From the NCBI RefSeq assembly GCF_963678635.1, contig NC_087067.1, positions 44,491,829 to 44,555,828 on the forward strand: a stretch of DNA of 64,000 nt, read 5' to 3'. Positions 34,301 to 42,958 of the stretch are shown piece after piece. Position 1 is the stretch's first letter, and the number at the start of each line of letters is the position of its first letter. Below the pieces are notes generated by a model. It searched no databases, was not told where the DNA came from, and worked only from the letters and a program-made list of their open reading frames with translations. The DNA is from Symsagittifera roscoffensis. Lineage: Eukaryota > Xenacoelomorpha > Acoela > Convolutidae. The translations under genes were made by a program, and so were the position numbers.

Positions 34301-35224
34301 GTTTAGTCTGGCGAGTATTGCTTCGTCCATTGGTGCACCCAGTATTCCAGCGGCAGGCATGGTCACCACCATTCTAGTGTTCTCCTCTGTAGGCATCCCT
34401 GTGGACAAAATAGCCCTCATCTACTCCGTCGACTGGCTCTTGGACAGGTAACATGAATTCCAGCACATTATTTATCGACGGAATGGTTCATTAGCATGTG
34501 ACGCGACTGGCATGCCCATACTAGAAATTAAAGTACACAATGCTCTGCGCTGAACAGTGTTCTAAAATGAGAACTTTTCATTCCTCACCAAATCAAACTT
34601 TCTGATTTAGTTGATTGGACATCTTAAATGATTTAGTTGATTGGACTCCCTCATTTCGTGTACTTTAGGGTATAATAGGGCGATTTTTTCAGTAATCCGG
34701 ATCGACTACCCAACAAGTATTGTCGGCTTGTTTACCGCATGGTAAATGTTGTCTCAGTGTTAATTAAACGTTGCCAATTTAACTTCATTTGATGAAAAGT
34801 TCTCGTAGATATATTGTTTCGACACTTTCCAATTTTTTTTTTCAGTTCTGGGCTTCGTCTCGTTTTGTCCGTTAGCTCTCCGTGCGATTTTTATGTTGTA
34901 TGGTAAGTGGCGCGAAGCTCTGTTTCGACTCGATGTAAAAAAAACGATAAAATTTGACTCTGTGTCCAATAAAATATGAAGAATCTTTTCAGATTCCGTA
35001 CAGTTGTCAATGTATGTGGCGATTGCGTGGGCTGTGCCATTCTGGACACCCTCTGCCATGAGAAACTGACTGAAGCCAGAAGAGCCGTAGTGGCCAGGGG
35101 CAGTAGTCTAAAGAGAACCCCCTCCGCGAAGAAGAGAAGCTCGCAGAGGATCCTAGATGAACTATCAGAACAAAACTCTATCTCGCTTCCTAATGGCGAT
35201 TTATCCGCCGCCCACGAAGCTTAG
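28182..35224 (+). CDS. SLC1-family excitatory amino acid transporter (7 exons seen, central exons missing)
   Basis: Exons: 28182-28395, 28669-28738, 29175-29336, 29706-29809, 30992-31081, 34252-34447 and 34993-35224. Phases agree across the first four junctions and across the last. The product starts with TM1-2 (QLLLILTVLSIVLAVVTG, then YLITFPGELMFRLLKMMIAP), continues with SG-VCSLKDG...GLVVTYYIC (TM3) and an extracellular segment ending near VDGTNLI, and ends with hairpin 2 and TM8 (ASIASSIGAPSIPAAGMVTT; VDWLLDRFRTVVNVCGD). In TM8 the residues matching GltPh D390, D394, R397, T398, N401 and D405 are all present. The Arg argues for an acidic amino acid (glutamate/aspartate) transporter rather than an ASCT. 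Family members are Na+-coupled plasma-membrane trimers of about 500-570 residues. The central part (TM4-TM7, including hairpin 1 and the NMDGT motif) was not found between 31082 and 34251, where the 200-N gap lies. The C-terminus is a Ser/Arg-rich tail. Confidence 0.85.
28669..28738 (+). CDS. SLC1 transporter exon 2
   Basis: Acceptor gattcag, donor TATG|GTTAGT. It completes the Gly codon of S-G and encodes VCSLKDGTDGSKIGGLVVTY. Confidence 0.8.
28985..29052 (+). repeat. tRNA-like SINE remnant in SLC1 intron 2
   Basis: tatcacagtgattaaacgag (A-box-like) and gaccgagttcgaatcccgta (B-box) are about 43 bases apart. This is a decayed tRNA-derived head. Confidence 0.45.
29175..29336 (+). CDS. SLC1 transporter exon 3 (TM3 and loop)
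   Basis: Acceptor cagttttgtttcag, donor GAG|GTTCGT. TSFLASVLGVCIVLVASPYL is TM3, followed by a charged extracellular loop with EEEQTEWKKFEGNAIDAVMD. Confidence 0.8.
29706..29809 (+). CDS. SLC1 transporter exon 4
   Basis: Acceptor gttgttcatag, donor CTAG|GTAAAA. RNALPDNLVAATMERVRTEY matches the 'D-L-I-R-N-x-F-P-x-N-L-V' block of EAATs. Confidence 0.8.
30604..30840 (+). mobile_element. hAT-like MITE, left end and body
   Basis: Starts with caggggcggatttggggg, then ctcagggatttgatcaccta, gacccaaagggtaccccttg, tatgcatttttggc, ggcgccttcggcgcc and a gcgcgcgctgaaaaaacgcg block. No right terminal repeat is seen, so it is 3' truncated. It lies in SLC1 intron 4. Confidence 0.65.
30992..31081 (+). CDS. 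SLC1 transporter exon 5
   Basis: Acceptor tcttgttccag; donor either ATAG|GTCAGG (ending 31081) or CAG|GTCAGC (ending 31086). GVYVERTVRATQSVDGTNLI corresponds to the segment just before TM4 in EAATs. Its N-E-S and N-G-S are possible glycosylation sites. Confidence 0.7.
32015..32345 (+). repeat. Dispersed repeat family A, copy 3
   Basis: Two tandem 'gaccattgaaaa..gaagaactttg..cgggtgtgttttag' blocks are followed by aatcaggtacttcaaataat, gagtgatatatca and gattcgaacggcat, as at 2560. It lies in the large SLC1 intron. Confidence 0.6.
32680..32830 (+). repeat. Dispersed repeat family A, copy 4 (partial)
   Basis: caaaatctggtaccacaaat, then gggtcgagtgatatca, then gatttgaacgacctt and atgtcgagaaaaag: only the second half of the family A repeat is present. 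Confidence 0.55.
33127..33400 (-). pseudogene. ORF fragment of a probable LTR element, cut by the assembly gap
   Basis: A minus-strand ORF comes out of the N-gap and reads RVKKSRELLRAVFDELSPHS, then IPYLAVWCFTEMSGNTGNIG, to a stop at 33127. I do not recognise it. Because a primer-binding-site-like sequence lies on the same strand just across the gap, a retroelement internal region is the likeliest explanation; a host exon is possible. Confidence 0.35.
33401..33600. other. Assembly gap (200 N)
   Basis: Exactly 200 N, so probably a placeholder of unknown true size. The missing SLC1 exons could lie in the unassembled sequence. Confidence 0.99.
33663..33680 (-). promoter_or_regulatory. Primer-binding-site-like sequence (tRNA-Lys type)
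   Basis: The minus strand reads TGGCGCCCCACAAGGGAC. From memory it differs from the tRNA-Lys3-type PBS at three of 18 positions. The upstream LTR would then lie at about 33684-33850. Confidence 0.4.
34252..34447 (+). CDS. SLC1 transporter penultimate exon (hairpin 2, start of TM8)
   Basis: ASSIGAPSIPAAGMVTTILV, then VGIPVDKIALIYSVDWLLD. Donor ACAG|GTAACA gives phase 2, matching the next exon. The acceptor (cgacattcag) has a poor pyrimidine tract, so the start is the least certain boundary. Confidence 0.78.
34894..34940 (+). repeat. Hairpin cassette B, copy 5
   Basis: tgtatggtaagtggcgcgaa followed by gctctgtttcgactcgatgt, within the last SLC1 intron. Confidence 0.5.
34993..35224 (+). CDS. 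SLC1 transporter last exon (TM8 end and tail)
   Basis: Acceptor atcttttcag. RFRTVVNVCGDCVG with the substrate/Na+-binding Arg, Thr, Asn and Asp, then the end of TM8 and a basic, Ser-rich cytoplasmic tail to the stop at 35224. Confidence 0.82.
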
Positions 35225-36199
35225 TTCAAAGGTGCAATTCGTTTCATTCTCTGAAATCAGGTCGTTTACTTCACCTTTTTATCATGAATTGCAAAAATTG
35301 TGTAATCATATTGGATAGCTGTTGTTTTTGCCGAAAACAAAGCTTTAGATCAATTTTCTAGGTTATTCCTGTTTGATTTCTCTGACTTCTTTATCCTGTA
35401 AATTCGAGTCAAATTCACCTCTAAATACGATTAAAGGACTCGGAAGTAGTTTTCAATTGAAGTCGACCATGATGTCGCGGTTGAAATTGAAATAAACTGA
35501 GTGACCACAGACATGCATATATTTAAACGCTGTAGTTTGAGGTGCTGGTGTGTAATTAACACTTTAGCTCATCTGCTAGTTACGTTCATCGCCAGTGGCC
35601 ATAGTATCAGTGCGAAGCGTGGTCTGTCAATGTTATCAGAGCCATATTATCAGTGCCATCGCCGCACTTCAGCCTTAAATAATTAAAAACTGAAGTAGTT
35701 TTACACTGATATTTTCAGGTAAAAATCAGGGATTGTTTTCAAAAATTGTTCCGGGAAAGTAATTTTTTAAACATTCTTGTGAGAAACAATTTTTGAAAGA
35801 GTAACTGCTTTTAACTGTACTAAAATTTGTGTCAAAGAGAGAAAAAAGCTATTTTTGGAAAATATCAGTGCCAGGCGTTCATTTCAGTGCCAACAATTTT
35901 TCGGTACCGTGGCCACCCTGATGTCCTTTGTATCAACTTTCTGAATGTTTAATTGTTTGTATAAATGCACCAAAATTGCCATTGACAATTATGACCTAAT
36001 AAAATTCCAATAATTTATCGTTTTAGTTTTATTTTTGCAATAGATTAATATCGTGTAATAAACTTTCCCGTCTCATTAGTTTTGAAATGAATTTTAATAA
36101 TAAGCATACGTAACCGCGATTTAAAAAATCCCTCAACCTGCTATGAAAAATTCAAAGGGTGTGTTTAGCGTCTGTTATTGATTTAAAAAGACTAGGTTG

Positions 36200-36460
36200 C
36201 TGGACTCCAATCAATTTGGAACGCATTCATTCGCCGCTTAAGCGTGTAAGAACGCATTAATTTCCAGGTTATTATCACAAATTGACCAAATGAGAAATAT
36301 TCAAACCACCGTAACTTTACGAAAAATGATCACATTTAAAATATCTTTTTAAATTCGAGCTCAGGGCAGCAATATCTCTCAGCAGGAAACACCTGAATGC
36401 TATGTCGGCGTTAAAAGCAGTAGTAAAAAATTACCTGCTTTTTAAAAAAAAACGTCAAAA
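36200..36460 (+). repeat. Dispersed repeat family D, copy 1
   Basis: caatttggaacgcattcat, then cgtaactttacgaaaaatga, then tcacatttaaaatatctttt and gagctcagggcagcaatatc. The matching blocks recur in the same order at 50565-50860 and, inverted, at 60860-61010. Confidence 0.6.
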
Positions 36461-37160
36461 ACGCATTGTCTAGAAGTCGAAAATTGACTAAATAAAATTC
36501 ATCCAAGTTTAAATATTTGTTTTTTTTTCTTCGAAAGTCGGAACAAAAATGCTAGTTGAAAAGTCGAGATAGATCTGGCAAAAACACCGATCTTCTGTCA
36601 CAAAAATCAGTCAAAAACTCTTCTAAAAATCAGTCAATAACTTCTAAAATCAGTCTAAAAGTCACAATTTGACAGAATAAAAGAAGCAACCCAATCGTAA
36701 ATGTTCCGCTTTTTCTTCGAAAGTCGGAACAAGAATAGTTAAAAATTCGAGATTAACCTGGCAAAAATACACATAGAGCACCTGTCACAGTGTTTTGTCA
36801 CTTTTGAAAAATCGTAATAGTTAGATAAAACATTTTTTTTGAACGAAAATTTACAGTCGTAATAAAAGTGATTGCATTTCCAGAAGCGATTTGTGAATCA
36901 ATTTTTTCTCCCGACATATCATAAAACCAATCTTCAGTCATTTGAGGTTTGCTCCAAAGACTTTGATTAAAAGTCTGTTTTTCATTAAAAAAAATAAAAT
37001 TGTCTGGCCAAATTTGTTCTATTCATCACAAAGTTTTTGTTCAAAAACCGGAGTGTAAAGGCACGGTAACAGTAGTAGTTACTTAAACAAAAGGTAGTTT
37101 TTTTTACTCCTGCTGATAACGCCGACATAGCGTTCAGGTGTTTCCTGCCGAAATTTTTTC
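36375..37160. repeat. Inverted repeat pair flanking about 650 bp
   Basis: cagcaggaaacacctgaatg followed by ctatgtcggcgttaaaagca at 36378-36420 is repeated inverted at about 37100-37145 (cgccgacatagcgttcaggt, then gtttcctgcc). This could be a foldback element or two oppositely inserted copies. Confidence 0.7.
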
Positions 37161-38014
37161 TCAGTCTAAATGAAACTATTGCAAGATTGCTGTTGAAATG
37201 AGAAAAAAAAACGTGTTCCACAATTTTCAGTTGTGTTAAATTTTAGCTGTGCCATAAGGTTGAACTTAAAATTTTTTTTGAAATTTATCTGTTTGTGGGT
37301 ATTAGGTTTTTCCGTCAAAAAAAAGATTTTTGACATTGTAAAACTTCTTTTTAACGCATGATGAATATATCTCTACTGCTAAGACAGGTGCGGCGGTTGG
37401 TCCTAATTTTTTCATGGAAAAGAATGCTTCAGCTTTGAAACCGTTAAAAATCAAGAACGGTTAACTGAAAATGTTAAAAGCTAGTTATTGTTTTTGTTAA
37501 ACATTTTGACTTCCGAATTAGTCTTTTTGTTCGAAGTGGCGGCAGACAAAAAATATTCAAACTACTAAGAGTTAAAAAGAGCTTTTTACCAGAGTAACGC
37601 GTTAGTGAATATCAGCAATGTATGGAATTGAGTAACTGCTTGATAATGAAGCTCGAATGTGGAAATGTCTACTAAAAAGAAAATTTCCGGAAAAGCCATC
37701 AAAAACACCAAAAATGTATTCCATATGTGTGTACCACATAATTATGATTATTGAAATTTTGGAATCGCATGAATTATCCTCTCTAGGACACCAATTTAAA
37801 ATGTTCATTCCCACCTTTCAAAGCACTGGAACCTCAAAGGATAAATTGTTTTCAACCCTAAAGGAGCATCTCTTTTCTGAAATAGTACAAGATGCAATAT
37901 ACATGAACCAATTTTTCGAAATTCGAGTTCCATGCACCCGGTTTGTCGAAAAACGCTTCTAATATAATTTGCGTTCTATGGAACAACCAGCATTTTTAGA
38001 AATTTTCATTAGGT

Positions 38015-38085
38015 TATTACCCTTGCGATACGCAAGGATATTGCAACCAGGAACTAGACTTTATTCCGTAATTAACTTGGTCACA
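38015..38085 (+). repeat. Cassette C with hairpin, copy 4
   Basis: cccttgcgatacgcaaggat, then attgcaaccaggaactagac and tttattccgtaattaactt. The stem CCTTGCG..CGCAAGG is perfect here. Confidence 0.6.
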
Positions 38086-39597
38086 GAATGGTCAATTTAC
38101 AAATGGAAAATTTCAAGGCATGCTCACTTTCGTGAAAACTTAAAAAAGTACCTCATCTAGCTAGTTAAATTAATAGGTGGAGTACTTTTGGGGCACTAAT
38201 CATTATTTCTTTCGGATTCGTGGTTTTCTGCCTAGTTTCCGTCGGTTCATTTTTCGTTTTTTTTAATCAATTTTATTATATGGTACTAATTTTATCAACT
38301 TAATTTGTAAAGCATGGGTTTTAATTTGATAGTATTATGTTAACTATAATTGAAAGTTCTAAAATTTGTCATTTTACCACGTCTGATTTTGAATGATTTT
38401 GTTTTTTTTCTATTTTTTTTTTGATTAAATGGTTTTGACTGATGTTGCCTCGACCTAGTCAACTTATATTTTGTAGTTTTGACGAAAAAGTTTCCTTTTC
38501 GACAAAATCAGGTAGCATGAAAAATAAATAGGAATGGATTTTGTTTTTTAGTGTTTTGAGACGCTTCCAAATTTTTTCCACATTTCAAGAAAAACTTTAA
38601 TTCAGTAGAAACTACTTTACCGAAATTCAAAAAATTGTATCAATGAAAAAAGCACCTACACTCCTGTATGCCTGCAAAATCCGTTTGTCTATAATAACTT
38701 TACATTATTGTCTACAGCCTTAGAAAAAAGCTGTGGAAGGAATATTTTTGGATTCTTTTTTTTTCTCAATAACTTCTTTTTCTCTTCTTCGTTTTCTCAA
38801 TAACTACATTTCCAAACTGAGATTTTGGGTTCAATGAACAGAACGTTTAAAGGGAAATTCACCTGCATAGCGGCTACGACCAATTTTTTCTACACAACGT
38901 TATGGCCATTGGAAAAGTAAAAAATTGGTTTTGGGGCGTCTTTTGAAACTAATTGACTTTTTTCGCAAACGAAACTCTCAAATTCATTTTGCGTTCAATC
39001 GAAACAACAAACTGTGTGGATCCTTTAAGCTCATTTGCCCAATTTTTCGAAAACTACCCTGCCAATTTTTAGGTTAAATTTGAAGGTTCAGTCGAGAAAC
39101 CTGGTTTTGGTAATGTTCTACAATTAAGCCGCCACGATCTTCTCGTTGTACAAGAACAGATAGATTTCGGAAAATCAAGTTTTCGAACTTTTCACCATTT
39201 TTAGAAACTTTTTGATTTTCGTAGAATTATCCTATCAAATTTGAGATGAAAACTTCAATCGATAAAATCGGTCGAGACAAATTTTCTGACAGAAGCGGTG
39301 ACTCCTCGTTTACTGTGAGAAAATTTTATGTATTTGGGAAGATAGCAATTTCTTAAAAATTTTCACTCTTCTCACTTATTTTAAGAGAAGCAACTAAAGT
39401 TTCGAGCTAAGTCCAATTTATGAAATTACCCATTTCATCCAGCATACGTGAAACATTTTCCAAAATATCAAACAGCTACCTCCAAGTTTTAGTGGGCCCT
39501 TAGTTTTTTTTGAGTATACGAATATTTTGGTTTCTTTATTTTTTTTCAACGTATTTCGTTTTTTTTTGTGGCTTATTATGTTTTTTTTTAAGTTTGT

Positions 39598-39637
39598 GTT
39601 GTATCGCAAGTGGTGCTGAATTCAGCTTCGCAATCGT
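39598..39637 (+). repeat. Hairpin cassette B, copy 6
   Basis: gtatcgcaagtggtgctgaa followed by ttcagcttcgcaat. The 3' part diverges. Confidence 0.45.
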
Positions 39638-40379
39638 TCATTAATAATCGTTTGGCTATCTAGGGATTTGTATGAAAATAATTTTGTTCACGCTTGATTT
39701 AAAATTTAGATATTGCAGCGCTTGTAGCCGAAATCGATCAATAGAGACAAAATTTATGAGTCAGAGAAGCATTCAAGGTTACAAATATAACTTTTAAAAG
39801 GAAATTTGCTGCTATTGAAGGATTTTTGTAGGGTTTCTTAAAAAATTAGACTTTGTTTTTTGGCTTTACATTTTGACGATTTAATTTCTTCATTTCAAGT
39901 TTTCTTGATAAAATTTTTGCCTACTAGTGCATATCAAAAACAACTATACAAAAAAATAGAATTTCAACAAAGTTTAGTTAACTTTTGAAGGCAAGCAAGG
40001 AAAAGCTTTTGAAATTCATTTTTCATTCCATGAAAATTGTATGATAAGGATAACTCCAACACTGAAATAAATATTTTAAATCAAAAGATTTTTTTTTTGG
40101 TTTTTTTTTCCGCATCTAGTCATATTTTTTTACGAAGAAAAATTGCGTTCTGCTATTTTTGAATTGCCAATTTCTTTGATCAAAAATCTGACCAGCTATA
40201 TTTCATACACGTTATGTTGAAAATTTCTTTCTTGCCCGTCAACCAGGTCAAATTTTCCTTTTCTATTGTTGGATATTAAAAGAATAATTGTCAGTTTTTT
40301 TAAATTTCATTAGTTTTTGCGCGCGTAATTAAATCACACTAATAACATCATTCAGTTTTTAAAATTGTGTTGATAAATA

Positions 40380-40510
40380 TTAAGAACGTATGCTAAAATC
40401 TTCTTTAATGAAGATTAATAACACAATAAGAATAAACATCCTTCCTGTGGCGGAATTTAGTGAGGTTCCTGATTCTTTTCTCTCCTCAATGTTTCCTCTG
40501 ACATTAGTTT
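40380..40510 (-). CDS. Candidate terminal exon with hydrophobic tail
   Basis: On the minus strand a strong acceptor (tttttctttcattttcag) is followed by an open frame, ETNVRGNIEERKESGTSLNS, then a hydrophobic run (MFILIVLLIFI) and a stop. The hydrophobic end could be a membrane anchor or a GPI signal. Its entry phase (two bases completing a codon) fits the exit phase of the trypsin exon at 42958-42814, so it may be that gene's last exon, but it could belong to another gene. Confidence 0.35.
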
Positions 40511-41726
40511 CTGAAAATGAAAGAAAAAATAAAAAGTCAATATCGGTACTCATTATTGGATATTGATGCCGGTGATTTTTTATATCCTGCAAAATTCTAA
40601 AATCACGACCAATTCAAGTCAATCGTTGGAATCGGATATCAGAAAAATACTTAACACAATGCTGACTTAAATTACCCGGAAGAAAAACAAAACTTGATCT
40701 AAAACGCACAGAACTTGATATATATTTCCTCAAAATGAATCGACTTTTAGTGAAAAACGAGACAAGAAAAACATTTGATTAAAAGCTAAGCAAAACTAAT
40801 ATTGTGCAATTTGTTTTTCCTAACTCGGGATCAAAAATTCACCCCCAAAACGGATCCATTTTGACATTTCAAGTCAATCAAAAATTACGGTAAAACTTCC
40901 CGGTCAATTACTGACAAAGACATATTACAGTGGGACCTTTACCCAGCCCAACAAGAATTAAGCAGGTTATAATCTTCAAATTTGTGCAAAACCTTAAAGC
41001 TTTTTAAAACGGCATTTATGGCTATCAAACAAACATGATTTAGTTTACATTTTTTTGGAGATCATATTCTGCTTATTCTTTGTTCGGCATTGTAACAGAC
41101 TCATTGTATTGTAGTTTTGATAAAAATTGATCTGGTAGTTTTAGCGTAAATTTTATTAACAAAAGAAATCAATAATGGTCCGTGTTTCAAGCTTTCAGTA
41201 TACTCTTGGCCATTGATAGGCCATCACTGAGAACTATTTACACCAAGAAGCACGATTCTTTGAGAGTAACATGTTGCTTAGCTACCCACCTTACAAATCA
41301 GATTTTTTAACCATCACCGGGTATTAGCACTTTCTATTGCATCATAGAACCCACAGTGCTAAAAAGGATTTTGACGGTTACCATTCAAGTCAAAGTCAGA
41401 AAAGCTCGTTTTGCCATGAGTAGCTTTTTGAAAAAAAAAACATGAGATCTTGCAGAACACATTCCCCCATCCGTGGTCTCAACTAACGCAGAAGCGCTTG
41501 GAAAATAAGTCTCTATTCCAAGACCTGTGAGGCATCTATTAAACACTAGTCCAACACCAATCAGAACGGGGCAAGTACAAAGCGTAGATGTCGTGTTTTT
41601 TGCCTAAAAAAGGCTCTCTAACGTTAATACTTGGGTGTTTAAGCACTGGGCAATGCATCATGTGACGTCGGCAGACAATGCCTCAATCGAGCTGCTGGTG
41701 ACAATACCACATCGCGCTGTCAATAA

Positions 41727-41861
41727 GTACAATACCAGCCCAACAGCCCGAAAACTCAGACAGTTTTTCCAGAATCCACCGGAGTAGATCTGATTAACGC
41801 TGAACTCACTGCGGAGGACTACCCCAGTCAAGGTGATGTCACACTGAAGGATCCCTCCTAA
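41727..41861 (+). CDS. Weak candidate terminal exon
   Basis: An open frame runs from just after a TAA to a stop: VQYQPNSPKTQTVFPESTGV, then DLINAELTAEDYPSQGDVTL. It is more GC-rich and protein-like than its surroundings and resembles a cytoplasmic tail. There is no good acceptor and no recognised family. Confidence 0.22.
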   Translation, partial: VQYQPNSPKTQTVFPESTGVDLINAELTAEDYPSQGDVTLKDPS

Positions 41862-42164
41862 AGTGTGACTTTTTGGATAAAATTTTGAGCCGTTCGGGTA
41901 AAATTTTGGACCTGAGTCTTAATGAACTAATTGCACTATATTATGTCTGCTAAAATTCTACGCATTTTTGTTTTCGTCATTTTTCATCTAAGGTCCATCC
42001 AATTTGAGAAACGTTGTTTTAAACCAAGTTTTGCACGTTTTGCCCGGATAGTTTAAATCAGCTTTTTATCAAATACAAACTAATTTGGAAAACTGTAAAA
42101 AAAAAGAACAAATTTCGACAAATGTTGATTTTCTGTTAGTTCGCTTCGTGAACTAACCGATTCT

Positions 42165-42350
42165 TCCAGCTGTGCTGGCTTGACCTTGATTGATTAGCCA
42201 CAAGATGATCGCTTGTCTGGCCAATTTGACATAGCCCCCTGGTTCGAATCCACACTTCGACGGACCCTTTGATACCACTCCGCACGCAAAGATCTTTCCT
42301 ACATTAAAACTTATCCTGTTGCATATTCATCTAAGAAAAAATTGGGTACG
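42165..42350 (+). mobile_element. Possible tRNA-derived SINE fragment
   Basis: ccctggttcgaatccacact is a good B-box; about 44 bases upstream ttagccacaagatgat is a poor A-box. A body with 'ggaccctttgataccactcc' follows. Confidence 0.4.
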
Positions 42351-42813
42351 TTTAAACAATCACGAACAAAATTTTCAAGCATGTGGTAGAGTTAGCTGGA
42401 CCTTTATTTTAGGTGCCACTGTTTTATGAGTCAAACAAAATTGCTCTGTGTTTTTTCTTCATTTTAACCAGTGTAATAAATTGGGCTCCTGTTTTCCCCA
42501 AGCCTAATATCTCCGACATTTGAGTTTCATTTTTGTTTTTAAAAAAAAATAGTTCTAATTTTTTGTAATGCAGTGAAATTTTTCATGGTGAACAAACTAT
42601 CTATAAACTTGTTTTTTGTAGCTCTTATATGGGAATACATTATCCACTCGGACCTAAACATTTTGAAATGGGAGAGGGTTGAGAAAATACCTCAATTTGG
42701 TATCGACTAATATGAAACTTAAGAATGCAGCAGTTAGTTCATAGTTGTTCAATTCGCCTAAATTTTTCGCTTATCGGAAGCAAATTAAATTACACTTGAT
42801 TTTTTTGTGGAAC

Positions 42814-42958
42814 CTAATTTGTCTTTGCACTCGAGTGGTCCCCCTGAGTCGCCCATACAAGCATCATGAGGCATCCCCTGTGCATCTGCTCCCCCTGCAC
42901 AGAACAGAAAGCGTCCATATCTGCACTTGCTTCCAGACGCAACTTCGATAGCAGTATT
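42814..42958 (-). CDS. Trypsin gene exon 6: catalytic Ser
   Basis: Acceptor tttgttctcttttag, phase 0. It encodes CRYGRFLFCAGGADAQG, then PHDACMGDSGGPLECKDKL. The donor TTAG|GTTCCA is my choice; without splicing the frame closes a few codons later at a TAA. Confidence 0.85.

Larger units (their letters stand above)
35225..40379. other. Spacer with inverted and dispersed repeats
   Basis: Contains family D (36200-36460), an inverted repeat pair (36375-36440 and 37085-37160), a local duplication around 36520-36780, cassette C (38015-38085) and cassette B (39598-39637). Short ORFs here look like chance. Confidence 0.5.

Noticed and set aside
37657-37962. 101-codon plus-strand ORF and its minus-strand counterpart
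   Set aside because: Both strands are open over the same bases, no family resemblance, and repeats flank it.
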